The position numbers and the translations under genes were made by a program. The notes under the pieces were generated by a model. That model made no database searches. It was not told the origin of the DNA and saw only the letters and a program-made list of their open reading frames with translations. From NCBI GenBank assembly GCA_947179155.2, contig OX359264.1, positions 47,050,202 through 47,114,201 of the forward strand: a stretch of DNA of 64,000 nt, written 5' to 3'. This stretch comes from Hedera helix (taxonomy: Eukaryota > Streptophyta > Magnoliopsida > Apiales > Araliaceae). Of the stretch, positions 21,850-33,384 are shown piece by piece. Each line of letters begins with the position of its first letter. The stretch's first letter is position 1.

Positions 21850-21985
21850 TAAATGGTATGAATTGATCAAAGGATTCCATGCTCAAGATCATCAAGTATT
21901 GTTCACGTTTCTTGCACGACATTTGTCTCCTTTTCTAATGAATACTTTGTTGGAAAATCTTATGCATTCTCGAATTTTAGAATAA
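21850..21985 (+). pseudogene. possible terminal-exon fragment of a disrupted host gene, unrecognised
   Basis: Immediately right of the chromovirus LTR an open plus-strand frame encodes about 45 residues reading WYELIKGFHAQDHQVLFTFL and then ARHLSPFLMNTLLENLMHSR, ending in a TAA at 21983-21985. The composition (balanced, amphipathic, few K/N runs) is more protein-like than the surrounding AT-rich sequence, and the frame runs up to the insertion border, as expected if the chromovirus had landed in an exon. I do not recognise the family, and a chance frame of this length is possible. The upstream part, if any, would lie left of the window. Confidence 0.3.
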
Positions 21986-22795
21986 ATTAAATATTTAATT
22001 CTCCGTTTCCAATTTATATATGCATAATTTATGACCACATTGTCACTTCATATCAAAGAAAACAACTGAAAATTGTTTTACGTTTTATCTCTGTCGACGT
22101 CTCTTTCTCCCGTATATCATATCTTCACTATGATAGCACTGTCACTACCTCATCTTAATTATCACTGTTTGCATTCACTCTTGCCTTATCTTAATTCTTC
22201 GTCATGCCAAAATTATGCAAGCCTCACGACACCTTTTGCACAAAGGTAAACTTATTTTTTACCCACCTTCAATTTACATTTGTATTATTGAACTTATTTT
22301 TTATTCATTTATCTCATTAAATTATAAATTTCTTATAAATAATTATAAAATTCATTAATTTTTTTGACTTTTAACAGAATAGCTAGAACATGAAAAAAGA
22401 TTTTGTACATGTTGTATAAATGAGTCTACGCGACATATTATGGTGAAAAAACAAAAAAAATAAATAATAAAAATTAACAATTAAAACAAGTAAACCAAAT
22501 TAAACATGGAAACAAAGCAACTATATAAAATATTTTCAACTTTACAATTATAAAATATAAGATATAAAAATACTTAGTTTAATGTGATATTATAATTTAT
22601 GGTAAAATAGATATTCTACATCATATGTGTGGAACATTAGAAATGCAAAAGTTATGGTTTATTTGTTTGTTAACCTTAGTAGGTATATAAATAATGAATT
22701 TTTTTATAGTTTGTTTTTTTGTTTCTACGTTGGGATAAATGTATTTCTTAATTATTAAAGTCTGCATGTGTATTTGTTTGTTCTATAACAAAGGT
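21850..22795. other. unassigned flanking DNA between the chromovirus and Tat
   Basis: AT-rich sequence not matching any other part of the window. It is the left flank of Tat, which ends with the putative target copy AAGGT at 22791-22795. It holds one possible terminal exon (21850-21985) and a short ATG frame at 22204 ending at a GT that could be a splice donor. Nothing else recognisable. Confidence 0.6.
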
Positions 22796-23062
22796 TGTTA
22801 ATGCTCAAATTTGTCTGCACATTTAACGACCGACTTGGATGTGAACATACACAGAGAGAATCATCAAAAGTACTTGATGGCTTGGGCCGCCGGGGATACC
22901 TCTGGTGCAAAAATAAGTACAAGCTTCAAGATAAGTTAACAATGGAGGCATAAAGTATTTAGTAGGGTAAAACAAGATGTGTGTACCTCTATTATTCACT
23001 ATGTATTTATAGTATTTGGTAGATTCGGTTAGGACTCCTATTAGGAATCATATCTCCAAAGC
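22796..23062 (-). repeat. Tat 3' LTR, truncated (about 267 bp)
   Basis: Aligns with 46881-47155 of the 5' LTR (TGTTAAYGCTCRAATTTGTC at the outer end, ACTCCTATTMGGAATCRTATCTCC at the inner end, given here as consensus pieces). Similarity stops abruptly at about 23062, where integrase sequence begins, so the remaining 230 bp of LTR and the 3' end of pol were lost in one deletion. A TATA box (TATAAATA, minus strand) lies at 23004-23011. Confidence 0.82.
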
Positions 23063-25291
23063 ATCCTCTAGCTTTCAATTTATCCCGTTAATGAGAATTT
23101 TGTTCGTAACTTCTACTTGGCCATTTACCTGTAGATGTGCCACAAACGTTCGACGATGTTGGATGTGTAATTCGTGTAGGAATCTTTCTAATTCCTTCCC
23201 CACGAACTGTAATCCATTATCTGAAACCAATGTCATTGGGATGCCAAATCTGAAGACTACTTGCTCTATAAAGAATTGTAGACATGTCTCTTCAATTATA
23301 TGGGCTAGGGGTTTGGCTTCTACCCACTTGGTGAAGTATTCGATGGCAACAACAACGAACTTTACTTGCCCCTTACCTTGTGGTTGTGGCCTTAAGATAT
23401 CTATCCCCCAAACTATAAATGGGATTGGGGATATTATCTGGGTAAGCTTTTTGGGCGGGTGTGGGATATTACCCTGTGGAACTAGCACTTGTGGTATCTT
23501 TTGACGAAGTCTTTAGCATCCTGAAACATAGTTGGCTAATAATATTCATGTCTCAAGATTCTCTTTGCCAATGTTTTTTCCCCTATGTGGTTTCCACATA
23601 TTCCCTTGTGTACTTTTTGAAGGGCATAATCAGCATCTTAGAATCCCAAACATCGGAGCAAAAGGGAAGAATAGAACCTTCGGTAGAGCTGATCGTCGAT
23701 AAGGTAGTATCTAGTGGCATTGTATCTGACTTTTCGGGCCTGGGCCTTGTCTTCAATAAGCTCATTATTTTTCAAAAAGTTGATGATCGGTGTCATCCAC
23801 GAGTCTTCTTGATCTTTGTTCATTACCTCATGAATCATTGTACTCAGTTGTTGAAGTGTTTCCAATTAAACTGAACCTTCCATGTTTCCTTGATACGTAG
23901 TGGCTAATTTGGATAGGGCATCGGCCATAGTGTTATCTACCCTGACCACGCCAATAATTTGGTACTTTGGGAAGTAAACCAGCAAGTTGTGTACCAACTG
24001 TATAGAAGACTACAGGTGTGTCTTTCTTGCCTCATACTCCCCCAAGACCTGCTTGACAACTAGTTGCGAGTCGTTGTGGATGATTAGATTTTTCACCTAC
24101 AAACTATGTGCTTATCTCAGTCTAGCCAAAAAGGGCTTCATATTCTGCTATGTTGTTTGTGGCCAAGAACTCGAACCATATGACCTGCTGCACCTTGAAA
24201 CCTCCAGGCGATGTGAGAATCACTCCATCCCCATTTTTCGAACCAGTGGAGGACCCGTCCACAAATAAAGTCCAAGCAGGCTCATCAGATGCCGATGTAG
24301 GATTGATAGTAATTGGTTGCTCTTGTTCCGAGTCTTCGGGAAAATAACTTTCGACTATGAAATCAATGAGAGCCTGTGCTTTGATTGTTGTCCGAGAATG
24401 AAACTCTAAGTTAAACTGGCTCAGTTCTACTACCATGATGCTAATCTGCCAGATAAATTGGGGTAATATAGAACTTCTTTCAGGGCTAGCCTGTGAGTAC
24501 AACAATCGTCCTCCCTTGGAAGTAATATCGAAGTTTCTGACTAATGATGACCAGCGTGTAAGCTAACTTCTCTAAGTTTGGGTATCTCGTTTCTGCATCC
24601 CAAAGAGCATGACTTACGTAGTAGACCGGTTTTTGTTCCTTGGAATCTTCCTTGACTAAGGCTGAACCAACGATGAATGGAGTTGCTGATAAGTACAAGT
24701 AAAGATTCTCTTCGGGTAGAGCCTTGGTCAATATCAGAGGGGAGTAGATATATCTCTTGATCTATTCAAAGGCCTCCTGACATTCTTCAGACCATTGGAA
24801 TGTCTTCTGATTTTAAGCTCCATTTAGCGTGTTGAATAATAGGAGACACTTTTCTGCCGATCTGGTTACGCACCGCTAAAGAGCTGCTAGTCTGCCGGTA
24901 AATCTATGTACTTCTTTGAAGCTCTTTGGTGGCTTCATGTTAAGGATGGACAATATTTTTTTGGGATTGGCTTCAATCCTTCTTCAGCTTTCCATGTATC
25001 TCAGAAACTTGCCTAACCCAAGGCCAAAAGTGCATTTAGTGGGATTAAGCCTCATATTGTAATATCGAATGTTGTGAAAATATTCTTTGAGGTCAGCTAG
25101 GTGATATTTTATTTCCATACACCATATTATTATGTTGACATAGGCTTCCATATTTTTATCAATCTAATCTCTGAACACCTTGTTCATCATACGCTGGTAC
25201 GTGGCGTCGACATTAATGAGACCGAACGACATGACTCTATAGGTGTATATGGCTCGGTGGGTTATAAGGGCTATCTTCGAGATATCTTCGG
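23063..25291 (-). pseudogene. Tat pol: RT second half, RNase H, additional RNase H, integrase
   Basis: Read right to left: the RT segment next to the solo LTR (about 24950-25291) with VMSFGLINVDATYQRMMNKV and LNPTKCTFG; the RT-associated RNase H (24486-24731) with KPVYYVSHALWDAETRYPNL; a second RNase H (24122-24505) with WTLFVDGSSTGSKNGDGVIL and NNIAEYEAL; a linker (23583-23865); and the integrase core (23075-23488) with WGIDILRP, VSDNGLQFVG and NGQVEVTNK, which retain the D, D and E of the catalytic triad. Two RNase H domains are a recognised trait of Tat-clade elements. There are many stops, and the frame ends just after the integrase glutamate. Confidence 0.85.
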
Positions 25292-26094
25292 TGTAAGACC
25301 CCGACTTTTATGAAATATAATTCTTTTTTCATATATATATTTTTTCTGAAACGGTAAATAGTTAAATAAACAAAGGTTAAGTTAAAAATATTTTTTGCAA
25401 ATTTTATTTTGTCGGAGAATATTCGTTTTGTCGAAAAATAATCGTTTTGTCGGATAATATTCATTCTGTTGGGGAATATTCGATTCGTATGACGGCACCG
25501 AAATAACCAAACATTGGTGGGCCCCACAACGAAATATTGTCGGATATAAAAAACGACAACATTAACCTTTTTAAATAAAAATGATCAATAGTACTATCAC
25601 TCTTAACTGTTAATATACCCAGTGGTAAAGGAATAGTAGAACACGGTATTGCACAGTAGCACACGGTATTGCACAGTAGCACACGGTATTGCACAGTGTT
25701 TCATATTATTGAACTGATCAAGTAGCTATTGTACAATATTGACTTTAATTATTAAACCAATAATTGTCACATGCACAATAATTCATATTATTAAACTGAT
25801 AATTGTTACAGTAGCATATGCACAGTAATTCACATTGCTGAATCAATAATTGTCATTGCATAGTAACGTTCTCTTTCTTTTATTTATTTTCTGTATTATT
25901 GTTATCATTATTATGATGTTGATTTAACTATTGTATTTCATTATTAGTTGGTATTTTTACTGGTATTATGAGTCTCTAATTCAGAAAGTCAACTACACTG
26001 CATTTATAACAATTGGTTATAATAATGAATTATTGTGAATAATTGGTGAATTATTGTTAAAATAATTTATAAAGTTATTTGTTTTATATACTTT

Positions 26095-26570
26095 ATATAA
26101 AGTTAATTAAGTTAATTATTTTATATATAAAGTTAATTGATTTATATAAAGTTAATTATTTTATATATAAAGTTAATTATTTTATATATAAAGTTAATTG
26201 TTTTATATATAAAGTTAATTGATTTATATAAAGTTAATTATTTTATACATAAAGTTAATTATTTTATATATAAAGTTAATTATTTTATACATAAAGTTAA
26301 TTATTTTATATATAAAGTTAATTGATTTATATAAAGTTAATTATTTTATATATAAAGTTAATTATTTTTTATATAAAGTTAATTAATTTATATAAAGTTA
26401 ATTATTTTATATTTAAAATTAATTGATAAATTTAATTGTTTTATATAAAGTTAATTGATTTATATATAAAGTTAGTTGTTATATATATAAAGTTAATTTA
26501 TTTATATATAAAGTTAGTCGTTTTATATATAAAGTTAATTAATTTATATATAAAGTTAATTATTTTATTA
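26095..26570. repeat. tandem array of AAAGTTAATTATTTTATATAT-like units in the solo LTR
   Basis: About 24 imperfect units of 18-22 bp with core TATATAAAGTTAATT. It is the complement of the array in the chromovirus 5' LTR and about 1.6 times as long. Frames such as 26137-26325 are translations of this repeat, not genes. Confidence 0.9.
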
Positions 26571-26640
26571 AATGAATGGTATAGATTAAAGATAATAAAA
26601 TGAACGGTTTGAATTAAATTAGCAAATCTTAAATTTTGAC

Positions 26641-26648
26641 TATAAATA
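26641..26648 (+). promoter_or_regulatory. TATA box of the solo LTR
   Basis: TATAAATA in the context GACTATAAATAGATGCC, about 65 bp after the tandem array. Same placement as in the chromovirus 5' LTR. Confidence 0.65.
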
Positions 26649-28584
26649 GATGCCTTAACTTAAGAAAATTTTCATAACTTTCTTACATATATTTTCTTCC
26701 ACTCTCTAATTTATTTATTTTTTAAGTTTCTCTCTATGTCTACTAGGTTACCTCATGTATTGGTAAATATCAGTTAGAGTGCTACATTTATATTTCAAGT
26801 CATTCCTAATTTTGAAATCTTTTGCATTCTTCTTTGAATTCCCAAGTGAAATTTTCTTATGTACAATAACTCTTTCAAAAAATCATAGTAAATTTATTAT
26901 TGGTCAGAATTTAATGAATTTAAAGCCTATCCCTTCAGTTTTTCGTCCTCAACAACTTTGAAGAAGGAAGAAAAGTCATCTGAAGTCATCTTCATGTCTA
27001 AAAATTCTAAAAACTATAACTTATTCTGATTTTTGTCACTATTTTCAGTCTTAGTTTTGAAAATTCATAACTCATTCATATTAACTTTGAATTAAGTTAT
27101 TCTTGAGTCTATGCCGTGTATCTTTTTAAGAGTAACATTATTTTGAAAACGTAAAGAGATTTTGAAAATTCTAGAAGACCCAAAAGTCAGATTCTTTACT
27201 GCTGCATAAACAAACAAGGAAGGATTTATTTGGCCATAAATTTTGTTTCACAATATCAAGGTAAGGGGTATCATTCTTTTCATACTCATAAAAATATATC
27301 ATTTTTTTCTTACTTGTAAGAGATATCATTTTATTTCATACCCTTAAACTTATTCTGGTAAGTATTATTTGGTAAAACTTCCCGAAATAATTATATGCTT
27401 CTTAATAGTTTGCGTTTCATTTAATATCATTTCAATTGAACCTTCCTATTTTTCTGATCCTTTCTATTAAATTTTAACCATTATTTTTGAACTATGGATC
27501 TTGAATATCATTCTTGAATTTGACTCCACATCATGTTGACAATTTGAGCATTATTTGAATCTGCACAAAGTAAAATTATAAATTTTCGATATTTATTGGT
27601 TATCTTGTTTCTTCTGTTCATTAGTTATGTCACAGTTATTTATACTAATCATCAAGAATCAAGTTGTTATAAATATCTTTGGCCTGAGTGCAAAGATAAT
27701 TGATGAATATTTGTGGCCTGGGACATAGATGATTCATGATAGGATAAAAGCAATATAATTGTTGAGTGTCTTGTAGGGCACGTGGTGATTGTTCTCTTTG
27801 GCTAGGGCCAAGAAGAAATGTTATTTGATATGATTATGACCAAAGGCTGTAGACCGGTATGATCATGATCATTGGTGTTATATTTGAATATCTTTGGGCC
27901 GTGGCGCAAATATGAAATGTTGTTTGGTATGATTATGACCAAAAGCTGTAGACTGGCATAATCATGACCATTGATGTTCTATTTGAATATATTTGGCCCG
28001 TAGTACAAAGATGAACTATTGACTTGCATGATTATGATCAGGAACTGTGAATTTTTATGATCATGATCAGTGACATTTTAGATGATAAAGGTTGATGGTG
28101 ATTTTTATGAAAAAGATAAGCTAGTTGATATCATGATCTACATAATTTTCCTAATGATTGTCGTTCTGTTGCAGCTATTGATCTGAACTTTGTTTAAGAA
28201 CTTAACTGTAGTTATTGATTTAAAACTTGTAGTTTATTATATTCAATTAATAACTCAACTGCTGAAGGCTAATGATAATTTATTCGTTATTATCTTAGTC
28301 ATGATATTTTCTTACTGGGCTATTTAAGCTCATCCTTTCTTTTTGTTCCATTGTTCTTCAGGTAATAAGATTGTAGTTGGGACTAGCCAAGGAATGGAGT
28401 GATGGTCCGAGCCTATAGATGATAATCTTCACCATGTTGAATAATAGTGTGGCAATAATAGTGAAGACTTAATTGTGTATTATTGAGTTCTGTATTTTTG
28501 TATTTTGTACTGTTTTGTATTAGTTGTTGTGTATTTTGACGTCTCAAGTTTGGGCAATGTGGGCTTGAATTTGGGGGCATCACA

Positions 28585-28786
28585 TTCTATATGCATGATA
28601 ATATGATTGTATCCTAAGAAAACATCAAGAAAGTTTAGCATCGTCTGCCCAGATATAAAATCAATGAGTTGATCGATTCTAGGGAGGGGAGAATAGTCTT
28701 TCGGACATGCTTTGTTTATATCAATATAATTCACACTCATTCTTCACTTCCCATTGTGTTTCTTGACTAACACCACGTTAGCGAAC
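28585..28786 (-). pseudogene. Tat reverse transcriptase, N-terminal segment
   Basis: Minus-strand translation between the Athila and solo-LTR insertions reads NVVLVKKHNGK, a TGA where the conserved Trp is expected, then VNYIDINKACPKDYSPLPRI, ISGQTMLNFLDVFLGYNHII and MHIE. ACPKD..PLPRID is diagnostic of Tat-clade RT. The first RT aspartate position (in FLDVFLGY) is kept. The segment continues in frame into 25291 if the solo LTR is removed. Confidence 0.85.
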
Positions 28787-30197
28787 TGTTTGCCTTTTTT
28801 TTTTGTGCCTTAGAAAATTCCACACACAAGTATACGTGGTCTGATAGTAGTATTAAGGCAAGTAAGGTATCGTCCCACAAGGATTTTCACATAGCAACTA
28901 ATGTCACTAATTTCTATTAAAGCAATCTCATTTAAAATCATGATTTGAATTCTGTTGGTAAAAATTAATGCATAGAAATCTACCACTAGCTTGTTACAAG
29001 TCAAAGATTATCAAGTTAAATGAAGGTTACCAAGGTTTAAGACTATAACTTCAATCTATGTTATTACTTGAGTCAACCTATTACCTTTATGTTGTGATGT
29101 TAGCTATGGACTGTTAACTGGAAACTCTCAATAATGTTGATATGGATCTTTCGATTACCATTCAACAAATTTACCTAAATCTACCAAACAAGGAATAGAA
29201 CTAGGAAAACATCCAAATTAATCAAGCACTATATATCTATATGGATTGAATTAACAAGGAATTTCTGCACAGTCACAGTTATACATGGTCAACAAGTATA
29301 TTTCTATCTTGTTCACTAATTATGATTTCCATCAAGTAAACCATAAACACATACTATCATACAGATTTCTATTCTTGTACTCCATCTCTCAACTTTATAC
29401 AAGATACCAAGTTAATTACTGATCAGGTAATTGATAAAGTAAATACCAATATGATAGACAACCCAAGTACATACATCAACAACTATCTGGTAACACTCAA
29501 CTCAAATTAAACATAGACATCCATTGAAATCTTAAACAGAATTAATTATCTCATAATTAAAACACAGAACTTCATGATCCAGAATTTCTCATACATATTC
29601 AAAATACAGATTTAAATTGAAAGGAAGAGGAAAATTGTAAAGATGATAATTCTTCCTCCTAGCTCTTTTTCTTCCTTTTTTCCAAGTTTCTCTACTCTGA
29701 TCTCTTTCCTCCCCAAGTTGCTCCCTTCTAATTTTGTATATCCCAAAACTCCTTTTCAGCGTGCCAACCTCTTCAGCTTAGTGCTTCCTGATTTTTCGAT
29801 CACAACTGTTCTTTTTAACTCCCAATGGGTCCCACCATGATAGCAAATGGCCAACTGATTATGCGAGGAAGCCCAGCTGCGCCCAACTCCAGGGTAGTTG
29901 CGCTTGAACATTCTGTGTTTGGCTTTGTGATGTAGCGCAGCTGCGCCCAACTCCAGAGCAGCTGCGCTTGAACATTCTGGATTTGGCTTTGATTGCTTTA
30001 TGGTATAGAGCAGTTGCGCTCTGTTACAAAGCAGCTGCGCTCATGGCATGAATTTTACCGTTTTGCCCTTGACTCCAAATTTTCCTGAAAATAAAAGAAA
30101 AATGAATGTTAAGCTAAAATTTAACACAAAAGCCCTTGATGAATTGCATAGTATCCACTGTGAAATGTGCTTTCATGGGTATAAAGCCCACTCAACA
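28787..30197 (-). repeat. Athila 3' LTR (1411 bp)
   Basis: Pairs with 44778-46186. Ends TGTTTGCC and CTCAACA on the plus strand. Contains a cluster of AGCAGCTGCGCT-like motifs at 29868-30050, alternating with repeated GAACATTCTGNRTTTGGCTTTG units. Confidence 0.93.
29868..30050. repeat. GAGCAGCTGCGCT motif cluster in Athila LTR
   Basis: Six to seven imperfect copies of CAGCTGCGC in both orientations, around two near-identical blocks that share CGCCCAACTCCAG and TTGAACATTCTG. The same motif occurs in the other LTR (45860-46030) and inside the element at 32925-33155. Confidence 0.85.
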
Positions 30198-30237
30198 CAC
30201 CCCTAAACTTGACTCTTTGCTTGTCCTCAAGCAAACT
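30198..30237 (-). other. Athila 3' polypurine tract module
   Basis: In element orientation TTGAGGACAAGCAAAGAG, then AAGTTTAGGGGTG directly before the LTR start TGTTGAG. A second copy of the same GAGGACAA...AAGTTTGGGGG arrangement lies about 1 kb upstream at 31241-31280. Confidence 0.8.
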
Positions 30238-31240
30238 TGGCACGACAATGCATTACACAACTCAGAATACCTACTAATCAAGTAATGAACTCACACGACA
30301 CCCATACTACTGGCCTCAAAGATTAAAACATACCCACAGCGGGATTTAACCCACAACTTGTCACAATTTCAATTCATCCATTAATTTTAAACCTGTTTTC
30401 AACCCCATAACAATTGTGTGTATGAATCACTTTCCCCAAGTAGCACTGCATTTATATAAGAGATTCAGTTCATCTAAGCATTCACTCAAGCAGGAAAGAT
30501 ACCTTACAGAATTCTTGATTTCATTAATACCTAGTTACGAGGGACGAGTGCATTTTACGCTCCATCTCGCTTATGTTCCCTCATGCTCAACATGTACAAT
30601 GTCTGCTTCTATTAGGCTATTCAGAATTACCCATGTAGCGAACTTTCACCCAATGACTCCTAAACCAGACGGTTTTCGGGCATTAAGTGTAGAGACACTC
30701 CTACGGGGTTATTTGTTCGAGTAATAAAGGCCACAAAAACAGACTAGCCGAGCTACTAACAAATTATTATTATTTTTATTTATTTATTTATTATTATTTT
30801 TTAATAAAGATACCCTCAAACTTGAGCTCTTACCTTGAATTCACTTTCATTAATGTCGAGCAAGCCTTCTCCTAGTGCTTATATAGGGATCCAACAGATT
30901 TAAAACACACTTCCCAGCGAAACCTTAACTGTGCGAGGTTTTCAATCCTATGTAGGCTCAATCTTAACCGAATTCTTATTATTGACCAATCTTGCCAGAC
31001 TCGAATAAACTCATCGCTTGACTTTACTAAGTGCATTGTATGCCCTACGTGCAGACACAGACGAATTTGAGTCTCGTGAGGGTTTGCAGTGAATGTACCC
31101 ACAAAATTCACTACCTAAGAATGATTATATATATATATATATATATATATTTTTTCAAATTAACAAGCATGAAAATTTTAACACAATTTAAACACATAAA
31201 GTAAAGCATGAAAATTTTAACACAATTTAAACACATAAAG
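30238..31240 (-). other. Athila 3' untranslated region between the two polypurine modules
   Basis: No coding sequence recognised. It contains one copy of the GAGTGCATTTTACGCTCCAT motif (30545-30570), which is repeated four times in the Gag-only element (42239-42393), and a (TA)n run at 31125-31150. The segment around 30870-31110 resembles conserved Athila-type UTR (in element orientation ACTGCAAACCCTCACGAG, also present at 41743-41760 in the Gag-only element). Confidence 0.65.
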
Positions 31241-31280
31241 ACCCCCAAACTTGCTCATCACATTGTCCTCAATGATGATT
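31241..31280 (-). other. Athila internal polypurine-like module
   Basis: In element orientation CATTGAGGACAATGTGATG, then AAGTTTGGGGGT. It duplicates the arrangement of the 3' polypurine module. The equivalent pair in the Gag-only element is at 41561-41597 and 42801-42838. It may act as a central polypurine tract, which is inference. Confidence 0.6.
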
Positions 31281-31320
31281 AACAAAATAAAAGCAACGAG
31301 GACTTCCCTGACTGCCTTAT

Positions 31321-32424
31321 TCAAGCCTCATCTTCACTAACAAGATCCGTCGGTGGGTAGTCAGGCAACATTGGAACATCCGAAAGTTGAAAAGTAGAGA
31401 AGGCTTAAGCCAAAACTTAAGCAACATTCACATTGAAACCATGCATCACATATTGTCGTTGAGCCAATTGATCCATCCTCTGTTGCATGGAGTGTATCAT
31501 TCTCTAGACTTCTTGATTTGAACTATCGCCTTCCTAGTCAGGCAATGCGGCGAACAACTCCTCTGTATTGGGTGCTCCGACCTCTAAAATAAATCCCGCT
31601 CCCAGGGGATCCGGTTGTGCACCACCCCATTGCGTGAAACTCCGTATTATTTTCGAGTCAATTGCTACTTGCGGCTCCTACAGCGGCTCATTCTGGTCCC
31701 ATATAACTTCTGTAAGCTCACATAAACCACAAATTAATGAAGGGTGTGGTAGACCCCTAGTCGAACCTCCCTCTATCGCTTGATGGATGGAATTCTGAAA
31801 GACCTTCCCTATGTTAATGTTCTTATTGGTCGCTAAACAGTACAACAAGATCGCACATTCCTTGTTAATCTCGGTGATATGTGTAGTTGGCATGAGTCTC
31901 GCACAAAAGAAATAATACCATGTCTTGCCGTATCTGCTCAAACCCTTGTAGGAGAAATGAATCGGTTTACCGTCCTTCAGTTTCCATGTGGTTCCAGGCT
32001 GACATAACCCATTGATCACCTCATCCATGTTAAAGTTGTGATCCTTATAGGTGGTGTCGTCATCTTCTTCTTCCATATTGACTATGTTAAAATAAGCATT
32101 TATATTCTCTGCTCTGTATGACACCTTTTTTCCTCTAACCCAAATTACTCCATTCTTGGCATTCTTTGCATTGGCATAAAATTCCTTCACCACCGGGATG
32201 ACTGCAGGCTCCGGCTGTTGTGCTAATGCCTCCCAATGTTTGTTAATTATTGTCTGACGAAGTTTTCCATTAAGAACCCCTGGATCAAGTCCTTTTTCGG
32301 GAAGCAATTTTTTTTCTGCCAAGAAATCGTGGTAGAATTCCGATGCCTCATAGCTAGTAAATCGACGTTTGTTGTACGCCGGAGTTCCGCTTGAAGTCTC
32401 TCCCTTGTGCCTTTTTGGTGCCAT
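31321..32424 (-). pseudogene. Athila third reading frame (plant transposon protein domain), broken
   Basis: The start is taken as the ATG at 32424 (MAPKRHKGETS); an upstream TTG extension is not supported. It is open to a TAG at 31678, 248 residues. Early RRFTSYEASEFYHDF, then VIPVVKEFYANA, VRGKKVSYRAENINAYFNI and WYYFFCARLMPTTHITEI match the domain annotated as putative plant transposon protein, common downstream of pol in Athila-like elements. Function is unknown; it sits in the env-like position, but I see no signal peptide or membrane segment. The frame continues past the TAG with recognisable sequence (SFTQWGGAQP, SMQQRMDQLAQRQYVM) and four further stops to a final TGA at 31321-31323. 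The basic N-terminus could be a nuclear localisation signal. Confidence 0.75.
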
Positions 32425-32924
32425 GATCACACTGAATGCCAATATTTCCCAGTCAAGGATGCAAATAACTCCCCAAACTTGCTAAACTCTCTTAAACACA
32501 AGATCAAACACTTGGTGTGCAAACCAACTTTTCCGTTTTAAAAATATGTCCTTGATAAAATGTAGCCACCAATTCTGGTTTATCTCCACACAATCAATCT
32601 CCTACTCGATGTTAACCACACTTCCAAACCCCAATTGACTTCCAAGCAAAGAAAAATTAGAGATTGGAAAATTACCCAGAAGTTCGGATCTCTTTGCTTC
32701 GACAGAATTTTTTTTTTCCTTTTCTTCTTTCTACGAGTTGGTGATTTTGGGTTGTGAATGGTTCAATCTCTCTAACACATGATATATAGTGGAAAAACGA
32801 ATATGTAAAGTCTGTGTGCCATTAATCCGAGCGTTTTTGAAGTGGAAGAGTTTTTGTAGGAGAGGGGAAAAACGTATTAGAAGATGAATGGGTTTTTTTT
32901 TTAAACTGTTTTATATAGAGCAAA

Positions 32925-33155
32925 TGCTCTTTAAAGTAGAGCAGGTGCGCTATAGGTAGATGCTAAAACAGAATGAGGTAGAGCAGTTGCGCTTCATGTG
33001 AGAGCAGCTGCGCTTGAGGTTGAGAGCTAATTCTAATAAGCTGGGGCGCAACTGCAGTGTTTTTCGGCGCATATGCATTTGAGCTGGACAAATCTAGAAG
33101 GAGTAGCACAGCTACGCTTTGTGGGAGAGCAGCTGCGCTGCGGCTTACTGTTTGG
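32925..33155. repeat. AGCAGCTGCGCT motif cluster between Athila pol and ORF3
   Basis: At least eight copies of variants of GAGCAGCTGCGCTT (for example at about 32990, 33003, 33105 and 33128), the same motif that fills the LTR of this element. Spacer sequences differ from those in the LTR, so this is not a simple copied LTR segment. Confidence 0.82.
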
Positions 33156-33384
33156 CCATCTTTGTAGACTTCAGTTCCTTCATGCTTCATATTTTGTGCC
33201 TAAACATGATTAACACAGAATAATACATTGTGAAGATTACTCACCCAAATACTTAACTAAAACACAAAATGATGAAATGAACTAAAATTGACTAAACCAC
33301 AAAATGACTGAATAGAAACAAAATTAAACATTTGGGCTGCCTCCCAATAGCGCTTGTTTTAACGTCATCAGCCTGACCATTTCC

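Larger units (their letters stand above)
25292..28584 (+). mobile_element. solo LTR of the chromovirus family (3293 bp)
   Basis: Starts TGTAAGACCCCGACTTTT and ends GGGGGCATCACA, the same termini as the chromovirus LTRs but in the opposite orientation to the 5' LTR at 18989-21849. Shared internal blocks include the AT tandem array (26095-26570), the TATA context (26641), and the TGGCCTGAG..AAAGATAA and GATTATGACCAAA repeats (27680-28030). There is no primer site or coding sequence on either side, only Tat RT, so it is a solo LTR left by LTR-LTR recombination. Flanks TTCGG and TTCTA share three of five bases. The Tat frame becomes continuous across the GAA codon when the LTR is removed. Confidence 0.88.

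Noticed and set aside
22204..22250. Short ATG frame with two cysteines followed by GTAAAC, possible small spliced gene
   Set aside because: Fourteen codons, no convincing second exon: the nearest TTTTAACAG acceptor leads into an early stop.
26137..26325. Open frame with repeating Tyr-Ile-Lys-Leu-Ile pattern
   Set aside because: It is the translation of the AT-rich tandem array of the chromovirus LTR; period and composition follow the DNA repeat.
30416..30724. 102-residue plus-strand frame in the Athila 3' UTR
   Set aside because: Antisense to the element; contains the complement of the GCGTAAAATGC motif and no domain.
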